Shown here piece by piece: positions 19,412 through 32,851 of a stretch of DNA of 36,779 nt. Both the position numbers and the translations under genes were made by a program. Numbering within the stretch: the stretch's first letter is position 1; every line of letters starts with the position of its first letter. The DNA is from Chromera velia. Lineage: Eukaryota > Sar > Chromeraceae. The stretch spans positions 7,501 through 44,279 of the forward strand of contig JAHBMJ010000538.1 in the NCBI GenBank assembly GCA_018398765.1. Direction: 5' to 3'. The notes beneath the pieces were generated by a model that worked only from the letters and a program-made list of their open reading frames with translations, was not told where the DNA came from and did no database searches.

Positions 19412-22081
19412 AACAGACCGATACAGATTTATGCCCTCTTGTTGCAGGTAGTATGTTGGGGTGGGTGGGTCGAGGTTGAGGTGATAAATACCAAAGACAC
19501 AAGAAGAAAAATAAATCCGCTCGACCTACCTGAAGGGTCGAACTTCGTCGAAATTTGCGCATCTCTTCCCCTTGCTTCGTGGATGGCACGATGGGCCCTG
19601 GCTCGCTTTCCGGAGCGGCCCCCGCAGGCATCGATTGGGTCCTTGCGGGCCTTCTAGATCCCCCGATCTTGCCTGCTGTCTTTTGACCGTCTCGTATCAC
19701 GACGTTTTCTCTTTTTACAGCTCTGCATGCATAAATGCGTGCATGTGTGCGATTCACAAAGGCTAGACAAACAGGAAATCAACGCTCGAGCGCTGGATCA
19801 TATTCTCAATCAAGCGGACTACGAAGTGATTGTACAAGCACACGACTTGAACTTTTCCGAACGGGGATTTTTCAAAACCAAAAAAAGAAGCGATCGAGTA
19901 GTTTGAAACTACAAGCCCACACCGATTCATTCAGCACTCCCAATTAAAGAGAGATGAATTCAGCACCTGAAGGGGCTTCTGAGATCCCTTTCGCCTAAAT
20001 ACTTGCTGGTTGCCGTGTGATCCTTCAGTTGTCCTTCCTTTTTTCCTTCCTTTCTCTCTCTCTCTCTCTGTTCCTTCTTCGGTGCGCAGAGAGGCACAGA
20101 GATGAACACACACACACACACACACACACACGCTCGCACGCACGCACGCACACACACGCACGCACACACACGCACACTCACCCGACGTGGGACGCGGGAG
20201 AGGCTTTTCGAATTTCCACTGTCCTGCTTAGCTCGGAGTCGTTGAAGGAGACTGCACGACGAAGTGGGGGTGCCGGGCTTGCAGCTTGTTTCGGGGGGGA
20301 GGATGGGGCAGATCGAGCTTTGGCAGCTGCCGAGCTAAGAAGACGGGGAGGTGATGTGAGACGTGCGGCAATTCTTTTCGGGGGAGGCTTCTTCAGATTG
20401 GCTCCTGGTGAGTAGGTGTCCGAGCTAAATCTGTACGGACTCGGAGAGGCAGTCTCACTTCTGTCCTCAGGGACCGTGGGAAGCGACGGTCTGAGCGGGG
20501 TTGGGGCCGGGCTTTTCCCTTCTCTGCCCCGTTCCCTTTCCCTTTCCCTGTCCTTATTGGCGGAGAGGAGAGAGAACACGGGGACGTGCGCGTCTCTGAA
20601 TGGGCCCGCGAGGTCCATTCTGGTAAGGGCCTGCAGGCAAAGGGATTTGTTGTAGAATTAAGGAATGGATGAATGGATGAATGAATGACACGAATAGAAC
20701 GAGATCGGCAAGAGGCGGTCCAAAGACTATGAAAGAGAGCATTTCTATATGGACGCACAGGCTTTGTGAGCAGGTAAATTTAGTAGTAGGGCATGTCCCT
20801 CCCTGCTCTGAGCTGAAGTACAGACACACTCCCGTTCTGTTCTGTTCTGTTCCACTCACATGTGCGGAAGATAGAAGGCAGGCCATCACGGTGCCGACAG
20901 TCCTTGCTACGCTGAAGACCCTTTACATGATCTTGCTCGTCGTCCTCCTTAGACCATTGTGCTTGTGACATGCATGGATGTGGTTGGAAGCTTTTGTTTG
21001 TTTGCTTTTTCTGTTTGGATCTCACTTGCATCCTCAGCCCTACTTTTCTCTCTCACGATTTGTCACTAGCTCTCAATTTTTCTCTGCTACTCTCCATGCA
21101 TCGACTTTGCCTGTCTCTCTGTTCATTTGCTTGGCTTGCTGCAATGTCTGACGACTGACTGACCTTGTTCAATTGTCGGAGTGCCAAGCGCGTCTGCTCC
21201 CTCTCTGTCCTTAGGGACGCGTCAAGCTCTCTGCAGCGTTTCGCCAGACTGCCGTGCTCTCGACGGAGATGCTCACAGACAGCCTCAGCCTCCGCAAGTG
21301 CCTGCAAGCGGAAAGAGGTTTTGTGCGAGGCTTTATGTTCATCTTTTGATTATTTTCACATTTCAATGATTGTTTTTCAAACCGTGTATCTGATACTATT
21401 GCGCGCACATGCGCGGCCTCAGTGAGTTGCCTTGCTACTCCTGCATGTTCTTGAATGCCGATGCGGAGAAGCACTACGTACATTCATCAGTTCATCTCTT
21501 GGCGCACCTTTCTCAGTCTGTCTGGTTCTGTGCATCCATTCAACTCAGTGCCCGTTCTCACCATGCAGACTCACCTACTCACTCACTCACTCACTCACTC
21601 ACGCACGCACTCACTCACTCACTCACTCAGTCACTCACTCACGCATCCACTCACTCAGTGGCTGACCGTTTGCAGACGTCTTCTTTCTCTTTCCCTGTCT
21701 GTCTCTGTCAACGGACAGCCATTGCACCCGTCTGCTGCCTCCTCGCTCGCCCTCCCGCCGCAGCAACGGACGGGACATGAGGGCACCACAGCGCAACAAA
21801 CACCCCCCTGCAGGAAGCAGAGAGACAACACATTCCCTTTTTGCCAACGCAGAAACCACCACAAAGTTGCGCGGGACTGACAGATAGAGTATGTGTAAGT
21901 GCAGAGGGACAGACAGACACAGAGACTAGAACATAGGTAGAGACGAAGAGTAAAAGGGAAGAAGAGTGACAGGGAGCGAGAGAGCAAGAGAAAGAGCGGA
22001 GGACAAGAAGAGAGGACAGACAGACTATCTGACAGACGGGTGGACAGACTGTATTTGTCTTTGACACAGAAAAAGACGGGC

Positions 22082-22121
<40 letters not shown>

Positions 22122-24283
22122 GGACGGACGGAAGGACGGACGGACGGACAGACGGACAGACAAACAGACAGGCCGACCGACAGACCGACGACGGACCAAC
22201 GATGCAACAACACATACACTCACCCACACGCACTCAGCCACTACCTCAACCTCCCCGCCCCACTCCACCCACCACACGACCATACACCTCCCTCAAGACG
22301 GAAAGACAGGCAGACAAAGAAAGCAAGAACGGCAAGAAAGGAAGGAGACGACCAGGATCGATCACTTTGTTTCCTTAGCTCTCAGATTGCCTCGCCACGG
22401 GCCCAGGTTTCCTTGCCGTTCTGTCTGCGTTCACCTCTCCGTTTGCTGTTTGTACTAGCTTTCACATCTTCGCTTACTCATTCACTTGCTCACTTACTTC
22501 CCTTCCATTTTCACTGTCTACTGCTCATACCACAGCACAACAAGAAGCCATGCATGATCAATTGAATCACAGGGACAACAGCATGAGTGATCGTAGCTTT
22601 ACATTTTTGTTGGGGGAGATTTCCTCTTTTCATACTACTAATTATTGAGAGGCCTCTTCGAGCATTACAATAATCGAGAAGTAGTTTCTCCTACGAGCGT
22701 AGTCTTTTGACCTACCGTGGAAGCAGGAAGCATCGGGCGCCCGTGACATGGAGGAGACAGTGTGTGCGTGCTTATGGAGACCGCAACTCTCTCCATAGAA
22801 GGAGACGGGGCACGAACTGCACTGTTTTGAAGGAGAAAGGAGGTGGTCGCGGGCGTTGAACAACTTCGTTTTCCGCCCTCCATTTGTTTCTTTTTCAGGA
22901 CGGCCGATGCTGAAGAGGGGTGGGAACTGTGAAGGCGGTGGTTCACCTCCCTCTCTCCTTGTTTCAGTGGGGGGGTCCGGGTGGGGGTGGGAGAGAGACA
23001 GCAGTGCGCACTCAAAGCACTCATCTCGCTCCGTTCCTCCGTTTCCTTTTGTCTCCTTGCTGGCTCAGGTTCCTGTGAGTAGTCTCTTTGCTGCTCGCCT
23101 TCTCCTCCCTCAAAAGACTGGCGGTACTCCTTCACAGCTTCTCTGAGGCCCCATTTCCGTTTGTCCCCCTCTGTCTGTCTATCTGCACGGGAGTGTTCCT
23201 CGAATCCACCACCTCTGTCCCTTGAAGCGTGAGGCATTCGACTTCCCCGCATTCCCGTGAAAGCGAATGGAGGAACTGGCTCCGGACTTTCCCGGTTCTT
23301 GTCCCTGTCCGCTGCTATGGCTGCGGTGAGGTGGGGGTATGTAGGGTCCCGGTTGAGTGGTGAGTAGGGCGGGGAGTGTGAGTGTCTGAGCGAGGAGGGG
23401 AGACGGGGAGGAATGCGGGAGGCTGAGATAATCGTGGGGGGGGCAGAGAGGACAGAGTCCCCCTCGTCCTGCTGCACAAAGTCTGTCTTCGTGTTAGTAG
23501 TTGTCGTTGTTCGTGTTTGTGCTGCTGGGTCTCTCAAGGGGTATTGCCTGGATCTGTCTGCAGCTCTGTGCGTGATGGTGGGGCGGGGTGAGGCCAGAGA
23601 TGGAGAAGCTGGGGCTCCTACGTCCGTGCTTCCCCTCTCTCTGTCCTTTCTTCCTTCTCGGTGTCTTTCAGAAAGCCCACGAGGTGCCTCGATTGGCGAG
23701 TCGCTTCGTTCCCTTTCCTCCCGTCCTCCTGCTGCGAGGGACGAGAGGGAGCAGAGGTGAGGTGGAGGGCCCGGGTCCGCAGTCTGACGTGGTTTTCGCA
23801 ACGGTGGAGGTGAGTGCCTTGCAGATCTAGGACCGTCTCTCTGAGTCCACAAAAGCAACGGAGGCCAAGGTTCGCCCCTGCACGCGGCACCCGAATCATA
23901 AAACGAAGGCAAAATCCAAACGAGTCAGAGCGCACGGATGAGTATTCGAAGAAAAGAGGTGACAAGGAGCGGGCGACTGCATGGGTATTGAGAATCAAAA
24001 ATCAACGGGCCTCCCTATCTCCTGAAAAGTGGAATGAGTGAGTGAAAAGCGTTCACACACGATTTTCCCTCTTTGGCCTGCACGAAGAGGAGAACTGCAT
24101 GACCTTCCTCTCGCCTGAGATTCCATCCCTCGTTTTCTGCGCGTCAACTCAGATGTAAGTATCCTTCGTCTGTGAGAATGCTCTCTTCTCTCCCTCTCTC
24201 CCTCTCCCTCTCTCTTTGTTTGTTTGTTTGTTTGTTTGTTTCTTTTCTTTCTTTCTTTCTCTCTTTCTTTCTCTCTTTCTCTG

Positions 24284-24334
<51 letters not shown>

Positions 24335-25419
24335 GAACATTAGGGTGGGAGATGAGAGAAAAAAGAGAGGAGGGGGGGGCGGGGAGGGCGAAGGCCGAAG
24401 AAGAGACAAATCGATATGAGCATTTGTGGGTGCCTGACAGAAAATCCTGAGTCGTGCTTCGTCCACCCTTGCATCTTTCATGCGTGTATCAAAGGAGTTT
24501 TGTGAGCAAACAAACTGTTATTCAGGCAACATCATACCAGGGCCTGAGAACCAGTCATCCTATCAACCCACCCGTCTGCCTGTCCGCCTGCATATGTCTT
24601 GTTTCCTGTCTGCGCTCGCCATGCTGAACCCCCATCCTCCTCTGCTCGAGCCCTTCTGTAACGTCCCTCGTTCCGGTACGCGGGGATCCCCCGACACAAG
24701 GAAGGCGCCCCGAAAAGTGGCGGTGGTGTTGGGTGTGCAGGAGACCTTGATGGCTTCATCTGAGGCATGGGCTGCCCCTCCCCGTCTTGAGCCCTTCTTA
24801 CTTCCCAATACAAACTAGAGCCAGAGTTATCAGGACAGACGGGCACGGGAGAAGGGGCGATCCAAGGATAAGAAGACGAATACCGTGGGTCATCAGAGGA
24901 TGACTGCTGTGGGGCCAGTGCGGGGGTATGGGCGCATATTGGCTGCTGCCTGAACGGCTGCTGCACCCCAAAACGTTTTGGTTGTACTTCGTCTGCAGTG
25001 AAAGCTCGATGGTGCGAGTTCGGCTCTTCTGTGTAGTCAGTGTTGTTGCGTGTGTGCATTGAGAGGGTAACGCGTGCTTGAGCTGCCGGAGGTATGCCAC
25101 CTTTCTGTTCCCTTGCAGAGACCGTTGGTGATGGGCATGAGATCACAAAGTTGGCAGTAGAAAACGAAGGAGAGGGACCGAGTGGCGCCTTTGTCTGTGC
25201 TCTGGAGGCTGATGAAAACACCTGTGGGGAATACGAGGGCGTTGCAGCTCTCCCTCGCAGTTGCCTGTTTGGTCTCATCCGGTTGCAGAGGGAGTATCCG
25301 GTGTGCTGCGTTGACTTTGCGATTTTTCTCTCTTGTATGCTCGGTGGCGAATCCGCCCTTTCCATTCCTTTGTCTATTTTGAAACTGGACGGAATATACA
25401 TGTATGGAAACATATACAT
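18047..25419 (-). CDS. Unrecognised Ser/Pro-rich coiled-coil protein with tryptophan-rich C-terminal repeats
   Basis: I do not recognise this gene. Model, right to left: exon about 25419-24538, 23840-22716, 21301-21164, 20630-20182, 19722-19530 and 18679-18047, about 1139 aa. Donors are GTATGA, GTAGGT, GTCAGT, GTGAGT and GTAGGT. Acceptors end in CTCAG, TTGCAG or CTGCAG, or ATGCAG. Every join is phase-consistent. The N-terminal 670 residues are Ser/Pro/Arg-rich and probably disordered. The 46-residue exon at 21301-21164 is a heptad-like helix with ALAEAEAVCEHLRREHGSLA and is probably coiled coil. The next exons are basic and Ser/Pro-rich. The last exon holds three repeats of about 28-35 residues with Trp roughly every seven residues (GEWRLVGDEWVYVQGEWAY; GEWRLNEDGAWVYECPGW). 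The start codon (25419 or 25365) and the 23840 border are uncertain, and exons could be missing in the long introns. It could also be two genes. Confidence 0.6.
19377..19409. repeat. GA microsatellite
   Basis: About sixteen GA units in the intron between 19530 and 18679 of the minus-strand gene; the sense strand is CT-rich. Confidence 0.9.
20104..20178. repeat. CA/CACG tract abutting a donor site
   Basis: CA and CACG units run right up to the donor GTGAGT of the minus-strand exon ending at 20182. On the sense strand the intron therefore begins GTGAGTGTGCGTGTGTG and continues as a GT-type microsatellite. Confidence 0.85.
21571..21660. repeat. CACT tetranucleotide array
   Basis: About twenty CACT units with CACG interruptions lie in the large intron between 22716 and 21301; the sense strand reads GTGA. 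Confidence 0.9.
22079..22180. repeat. CAGA/CGGA tetranucleotide array
   Basis: CAGA units pass into CGGA and GACC-type units in the same large intron. On the sense (minus) strand this is a TCTG array. Next to it, at 22021-22085, lies a possible diverged copy of the intron cassette described at 26871-26920. Confidence 0.9.
24180..24332. repeat. CT, GTTT, CTTT and GT microsatellite block
   Basis: Consecutive CT, GTTT, CTTT, CT and GT arrays lie in the intron between 24538 and 23840 of the minus-strand gene. Confidence 0.9.
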
Positions 25420-26240
25420 ATGTTTCTCTGCGTCGCCAGAGGTCGAACTTCTTTTTTCCGCAGTTCTCCCCCTTTCGCGAATGTGTCGGTCGATTGCTGC
25501 ATGGGTACATTCACGCGTCACTTGATGACGACGACAAAGGAGGGTGTATAAGAAGGGACATCTCATGTGTACATTAATATCGATATTAATATTATATAAG
25601 AAGCCATGCATGAGTATGAGTACGTACATTGATACACGCGTATATATCGTTCGATACATTAATTAACAAAATGTGCGCTATAAATTTAAGAGGGCGCGCG
25701 TAATGCGCGCAGAAGTAGTTCTATACGCGGAACGAATAGAGCGCGGGAACACACAAACTTTATATTAATATTTTGTCACCAAAACAAAGGGGGGCTGTCA
25801 TAGCCTGTCAAAGGGGCTGATGCATGGCAGCGCTTGCATGGACTTGGAGTTGGACTTCGCTTTACCGGCCATATTTCCGGTACGTTTTCCTATTCACTCA
25901 CAGGGTGGCTCTTTAAGATCTCGTTCAGGACCTTACAGTCGTGTGGATGAGCATTGTCGCCGTCTCTGCAACTTCTTGCACGAAACAGTGTGTTCAGAGT
26001 GAGAGTCTTTACGTGAATTTCTGGAGCAAGACCAAACCCCAGTGAGTGTGCTGGGTTCCAACTCTGACTTCTTTGCGTCAGTGTGGCAAGCTAGCTGCTC
26101 TTCTGTTTGTTCCATCGGGGAACGGAGGAGGGCGATTGGAGGAAAAAAGACAAAACGGGTCTACGCAACTACAACGACAGCTGACTAACAGTGAAGTTTC
26201 TCGTTTCTACATCCAAATTGCGAAAGAAGACGCATCTGGA
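25420..26240. promoter_or_regulatory. Divergent promoter region between the tryptophan-repeat gene and the TFIIIC gene
   Basis: This spacer separates two genes read away from each other. An AT-rich core at 25560-25605 contains the palindrome ATTAATATCGATATTAAT (25573-25590), which includes the same 16-mer found at 2622-2637. It is followed by TTATATAAG, CGATACATTAATTAAC (about 25655-25670) and a GCGC-rich box at about 25690-25715 (GGCGCGCGTAATGCGCGC). From about 25800 to 26240 the sequence is of ordinary composition and probably holds the 5' untranslated region of the TFIIIC gene. Function is inferred from position and the shared elements. Confidence 0.5.
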
Positions 26241-26577
26241 ATGCTGCATTCACTCGTGGATGCAGCCCTACTGGAAGTGGCGGTTGGTGGGGAAAGTGGC
26301 AGTTCTTTTCCCTCCGTGTGCACACGCGTGAAGGAGACCACAGATCAATCCGTCTCGTCTCCCTTCGTTAGGGCGTCTCTATGGAGTGCCCTGTGTCGGC
26401 GGCCCGAAATCTTTCTGAAGATGCCGAAGGTAGGTCAGCAGTTCCTTGTTTCTTGCACACATAGGCAAAAGGTGAGTGCGTCTTTCTCTGCGTAGCTGCA
26501 TGGCATTGGCAGAGGGACGGGAAGGGACATTCACTGCCAACAGAAGGAAAGCAAGAAAGTCCAAAATCCCTGCCCAA

Positions 26578-26645
<68 letters not shown>

Positions 26646-26681
26646 TTTTTCCCCCTTCTTTCTGTCTCTTTATCTTTCTCT

Positions 26682-26726
<45 letters not shown>

Positions 26727-26910
26727 TCTCTCTCCCTCTCTCCCTCGCTCCTGTCTGTCTGCCTGCCTGTCTGCCTGCCTGCCTGTCTGTCTGTCTGTCT
26801 GGCTGTCTGGCTGTCTGTCTGGCTGTGTGTCTGTCTGGCTGTCTGTCTGTGTGTCTGTCTGTCTGTCTGTTGTGTTCATGAAGAAAAGAAGTGAGAAGAA
26901 GAAACATATA

Positions 26911-26942
<32 letters not shown>

Positions 26943-27800
26943 GTCTGTCTATCTGTCTGTCTGCGTGTCTGTCTGTGTCTGTCTGTGTCTGTCTGTGTCT
27001 GTCTGTGTCTGTCTGTGTCTGTCTGTGTCTGTCTGTGTCTGTCTGTGTCTGTCTGTCTTGTCTGTCTGTCTTGTCTGTCTGACTGAGGTTGGGGGATGTG
27101 GGAAGCTATGTTGAAAGGGCGAGGTGGAGTACAGTTGCTTACGCGTGTACCGATAGACTTCAACAGACAGAGACTCGGCAGGGTGGGGCTTAAGAGGCAG
27201 TTAGGCGATTGGAACGCATTCGTGTGGGGAGATACGTATTTATTCCTTGTGCTAATGGGTAATCGCGATGTGTTCTTACTGCTGGAGACAGACACAAAGG
27301 ATCGAGGGAATAGAGTCATCCTTCGTTCGTGGTCGTTTCTTATCTTTTGATCCATTTTTTTGCGACAGTTTTGATTGTGCGATTGCAAGAATGCTCCTGC
27401 ACCTCTGCTCCTCTTGCTCTCTGCGCTTTCTTCGCAAAGACGCTGTGTCTTTCTTTTATTCTCTTCTCTTTTCTTTTCTTCTTTTCTCTTCTTGTCTCTG
27501 TGCGGTACTCCTCAGGTCCCTGCAGAAGCAGGTGCAGAAAAACAAAGGAAGAAGAAAAAGAACACCGAGACCGCCGAGCATTTTTCCTCTGCTTCTTCTG
27601 TACAGGACCTAGAGGCGTCGCTCCAATCGAAGAGGATCAGTCACGAGACGGCAGAGAGGGGGCAGGTCCTGCTGGATGTGACTGAAGAGACCGTCTTGCG
27701 ACTTTTGGGGGTTGAGAGTCTGTCCCTTCTGTCGGGCACCCTCTCGACTGACCAGCGGTTGAGGCTCCGTCTCCTCAGGTACGAGAGCTCGAGCAGCAAG

Positions 27801-27833
<33 letters not shown>

Positions 27834-28158
27834 GCCATCCATCTCTCTGTTTCTTCTTTTTTTCTCTTTACGCCTGTGCGTGCTCGATCGGTATTGTGAC
27901 GGGCCGCATTTTCCGAACAATCGAGGTTTCCCGCTAAAAGTTTTGCTTTTTGGTTTTTGTATGCACATTTTGCCCCGTGATCTCGCATCCGTTCTTCTGC
28001 GCTCGCTCAACCCAACTGGGCAATGCATGTCGCTTTCCTCCCGTCTCTTGTAACATGCGGAGACAGCAAGAGGCAGGACATCAATCCCTAAATTATGAAT
28101 TTTCTGCTCTTCCTCCATTTCTTTTCTGGGCCCAGCAGTTCTTTCTTCCTTCGTTTCC

Positions 28159-28208
<50 letters not shown>

Positions 28209-28403
28209 CTTTCAGTCTCTCTGTGTTTCTTTCGTTCTTTCTTTCCGTCTGTCTGTCTCTCGCAGCGGGCGCTTGACTCTCACCTTTCGGGCCCCCTGCC
28301 CACTTTGTCAGAGTTGTCTTGATGCTCTTTTGCGTTTGTTGCTTTCTTTCTTTTTGTCTGCTGTGTTCATGTAGAAGAGGAGGGAAAGGGACCATATAGT
28401 CTG

Positions 28404-28463
<60 letters not shown>

Positions 28464-28464
28464 T

Positions 28465-28516
<52 letters not shown>

Positions 28517-31500
28517 TCGGTCTTTGTCGGTCTTTTTCTCTGTCTGAGAGGGTGCTGCAGCCTTTGCCCATCTCTCTTTCTCTGTCTGAGAGGGTGCGGC
28601 AGCCTTTGCCCATCCACAAAGCGACTTTTCCGGAAAAGTACGAAATGCCCAATTGCCAAGTGTGTCTTTCTTCTTTCCAGTACCCCCCCCTTGCTACCTT
28701 GCTTCCTATGCGCCCTGCCTCTCTGCCTGCGTCTCTGCCTTTCTGCCTCTCCATTCAGAAAGGTGGCAGAAAAAAGATGGGACGGATGCTACGTCACTGA
28801 CCTTGCGACAGAACTCGACATGGCACTGACGAATGTCCACGCGTACGTCGGGAATCTGGTCAGACTGGGGTGTCTTGAGCGACGAACTCTTCGAACGTGG
28901 ATCAGCAGATCGAAAGAATATCACCACGAGAAGGTGAGTGAGTATTTGTTTGTAGGTGCAGTTATGCACATGTACATGCAGAAAGAACTTGGAGTGTCTG
29001 TCATTGCAGCTTTGCGCGTCATTGCTGTCCCGATCGGCTGATCTTTGGTCGATATGTTCTGTTAATTCTAGCTGCTGTCCTCGTTCTGGCTGGCTGGCTA
29101 GCTAGGTGGCTGTATCTGTGGGTTCAAGCTTTCTTCACTTCGTCTATTTCACAATTAAGGAAGCTCCAGACAGGTTCTCCTCTTGCGGCTTTTGGAAATA
29201 TGAGAGAGACTGTCAGAGGGTCGCAGGGTGTGGTGACTCTGGTTGGGGTCTCGTACTTAGTTAGCCAGTGGCCTGGTTGGAGAATACCCGGCTCGCCGTT
29301 TTGATGCGACCGGGCCCCCTCTGGCAAGTCCGTGTCGTCGCTTCTTGGATCCAGAAAGGCACGTACATGATTGTCTTGCGCTTTGATATAGATCCTTATG
29401 TTGTCCTCTGACAAGCATGCATGGATGCATGGCATGCAGCGGACGTCCGCAACAATCGTCTGGCTGCCTCGGTTCTTCCGTCTGTCGAGAATGTCGCGAG
29501 CGACCGCCCAAGGAATTCTCCTCCAAATGGTTCGGCCGTTGGAGGAACACGTCTTCAGGTACTTCCCCGCGATTTCCCCACCCCCCTCTCTCCCTCTTCC
29601 TGTGCGCGGTGTGTGTGTGTGTGTGTGTGTGTCTGACTGTCTGTCTCTTTTCTTTCTTTTTTATTCATGTCTTTTTGTCTCTGCAAAAGGTTTTATTAGC
29701 GCGGGTTGCCCAGTAATGAAGTGAAAAGCGTTGGGGGTGGCAGACACTCGGGCCCACTTCCACTTTGTCTGATTTTCTGTTTTTTCGTTTCATGGTCCTT
29801 TCGAACCTTCTTTCTCTTGTTTTTCTTTCTTTATTTCTTTCTTTCTTTCTTTCTTTCTTTATTTCTTTATTTCTTTATTTATTTATTTGTTTGTCTTTTT
29901 ATTTGGGAAGAAGAAAAACATAACAAGTCGTACAGTCTCGCTGTGTTTCTCTCTGTCCATCTGTCCGTTCGCGTTCGTCCCTCATAAAACACTCAGTCTC
30001 TCTTTATTCGTCACAACAAAGGATGTCTCTGTCGGGTGTTCCTGCTGTCGCTGTGAGAGACAAAGGGGGGAAGAACTCATGCTGTTCATGGGACTTTCAA
30101 TTGGACTTGCGCGCACAAATTCTTCCCCCTGGCGTTTCCATCTCTCCCTCTGTGTGGTTCTTCAGCTGTGCTCCCCTTCTTTAGGCCTCTCGCTTTTTTC
30201 TGCACTACTTTCGGTCTCTATCCTTCTTCTCTTTTCTTCTCTTCCCTTCTTTTCTCTTTTCTTTTCTTCTCTTCTTTTATCTTTTTCCCCCTTTCCTTTT
30301 CTTCTCTTCTCTTCTCTTCTCTTCAGATTCATTGAGGAGTCCCCAGGCAGCATCGCTCTCGAGGAAGACTGCCGCACTCTTGTTGTGCTGGCTCACTTGG
30401 GGGGCAAAACGGTTGGTTAGCTGAATTAAGGGAGGAAGCTAGGAGAGGAAGCTTTTGCAGGTTCTTCTCTCTCAGTGACGTTCTCTGTGTACCTGTTTGT
30501 GTGCACGGATCTGTTTGTGTGTCTGCGCAGCGTTCGAAAAGGGGGTCTCAAGTTTTGCACGCAGAGAAAGAAACATTTTGCACGCATTCACGCACGCCCA
30601 GACACTCACGGGGACATCGTCCAGATAAACAAAAACCAACACAAATACTTCAATGCATGCAAAAGCCTCACAAGGAGAAGCGTAAATATACTATGCGCTT
30701 CCACCCCAACCCGCATTGATGCTCATCTGTTGTATCCCCCTCTGTTGAGTGAGTGCTGCATGCTGCATGACGATGGTGCGTGCAGTCCTCTTTTCTGGCT
30801 GACCTGAAATACTCGAGGAAGGTATGGCGGAGCATTCGGACGTCCCTTTTGACTAAAGGTCTTGTGCGATCTGTGACTGCGTGGTGCACGAACAAGCGTT
30901 CTAACTGCCAGTGTCTGGAGGTGATCAGATTCCACCAGGGCCTGAGTAGAGACAGAGACAAGACGAAAAGAGAGAGGAGGGGGAATGCAGAGTCTTTTAT
31001 CAAGGGAGAAGAGAGCGTGGACAGAAGGCGGAAAGGCAAGAGGGAAGAGGATAATGGGGCGTATGTGCCGCATTTGTCTCACCCCCTGGCTGAAGCAGGG
31101 GGAGGCCTTCAAAGAGGGGTGTTTGGGGGCCGGGGCGAGGATGTTCAAGATGGAGTTGGAGAAGAGGAGGAGGAAGAAGTCGTCCCCGTGGTAGAAGAGC
31201 GCCTGGGTGCTCTGCTCAACTCCCTCAAGGTCGGTCAGTCAATCAATCAGTCAGTCAGTCAGGCTGTCTGCAGGAAGACAACGACAACGCAGGCTCCTCA
31301 GAGAAGTATGTCAGGATCTGTGCATGGAGCACTTGCTGACATAAAAGTAACCAGCCTCTCTTCAGCATTGGTAATGCTCGTTTGCAGAGGTGCAGGAAGG
31401 AAATTTGTCAAGATTGCATTTGCCTCCTTGGATCGACGTTCGAATGGACGTCAAATGTTCCCTTGAATAAAGAAGTGTCCGCGCATCCCCTCCCCTCTCC

Positions 31501-31936
31501 ATTCAGTAGCACGTCGTTACTACAAAAGCATTGATTGCCCCATTGGTCCGGGCTCAGGAATTCAAACAGCAGTCCACTGCTTGTGTTTGAGGTCGATCAA
31601 ACGTACGACTTTTTCCCTCCCTCGCTCCCTACCTTCCTTCCTTCCTTCCTTCCTTCCTTCATTTTTGTTCCTTTCAGAGTGGGGCGTCCCTCGAAGAAGA
31701 GCAAGCCCTGGAAGGTGGACAGGATGACCTGGAAGAGGGGAGTGAGTACGAGGACGAGGATGGGAAGGAGGGGGGGTTCGGTGTGCCGACGAGAGGAGAA
31801 GACCTTGACGGAGACGGAGAAGGGGACGCCGGCCGTGGAAATGAAAATGCAGATATCGATGATGATTGGTCGGTCTGTCTTTATTGTTTTCTCTTTCTCC
31901 GCTCTTTCTCTTTCTCTCTTTCTCTCTGTCTCTCTG

Positions 31937-32003
<67 letters not shown>

Positions 32004-32043
32004 TTCTTTCTCTCTCTCTTTTCTCTCTCTCTCTCTCTCTCTC

Positions 32044-32086
<43 letters not shown>

Positions 32087-32089
32087 TTC

Positions 32090-32129
<40 letters not shown>

Positions 32130-32144
32130 ATGTGTGTGTGGGTG

Positions 32145-32189
<45 letters not shown>

Positions 32190-32508
32190 GTCTTTCTTTC
32201 TTTCTTTCACCTGCCTGCCTGTGTGCGCGCGTTCCTGCATGCATGGCTGCATTTGGTTGGAAGGCCTCTCCGTCAGTCAAGGAAAGGAAACCGGACGGTC
32301 GTGTGATTCATTGCGTGTGCGTCTCTTTGTCTGCTTCCCTGTGACGTTTTCTCTCCAGATCCCATTCTTTCATTCTTGCTCGCTGGCTTTCTTCCTTTGT
32401 CATGTCCTTTTCAGGAACGAGGAAGGGGAGGGGGACGAAGACGGAGATGGAGGTTACGGAAGCTTTTTCCTCGAAGCTTCCGTGTCTGAACAGGTTGGAG
32501 ACAGACAG

Positions 32509-32542
<34 letters not shown>

Positions 32543-32811
32543 GTTGTTCTTCTCTTCCTTCCTTTTTCGTCATCGTGGCCTTGCCGCGCTGCGCAAGTCC
32601 CCCTGTGAATGTTGGCGAATCTCTTTCTTTGCTCATGTCTTTTCTGTGTGTCATTTCTCTTCTCTTCCCTTTCCCTTGACTGTCGGCGCCCCCCCCCTGG
32701 ATTTGCATGTCGCTCTCTCTGTCTTTCCCTTTCTGGTTCTCCCCCACCTCTTCTTTCCTCACCTTTTCTTGCATGGTTGTCTCCCTTGTGTGTCTGTCTC
32801 CCTTTTCTGCC

Positions 32812-32851
<40 letters not shown>

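Noticed and set aside
20864-20954. Minus-strand stretch QWSKEDDEQDHVKGLQRSKD with a GTGAGT donor, a possible exon of the tryptophan-repeat gene
   Set aside because: It leaves one base at the donor, whereas the next exon (20630-20182) is open only in phase 0, and its acceptor side is weak. Skipping it gives a perfect phase 0 join between 21164 and 20630.
21360-21483. Minus-strand frame with ARQLTEAAHVRAIVSDTRFEKQ between two exons
   Set aside because: No acceptable donor in phase, and a stop follows the only candidate acceptor in the needed frame.
31866-32679. Long Ser/Leu/Phe open frames in CT-rich tracts
   Set aside because: Products of CT and CTTT microsatellites inside TFIIIC intron 7; the exons on either side (to 31868 and from 32415) join in phase.
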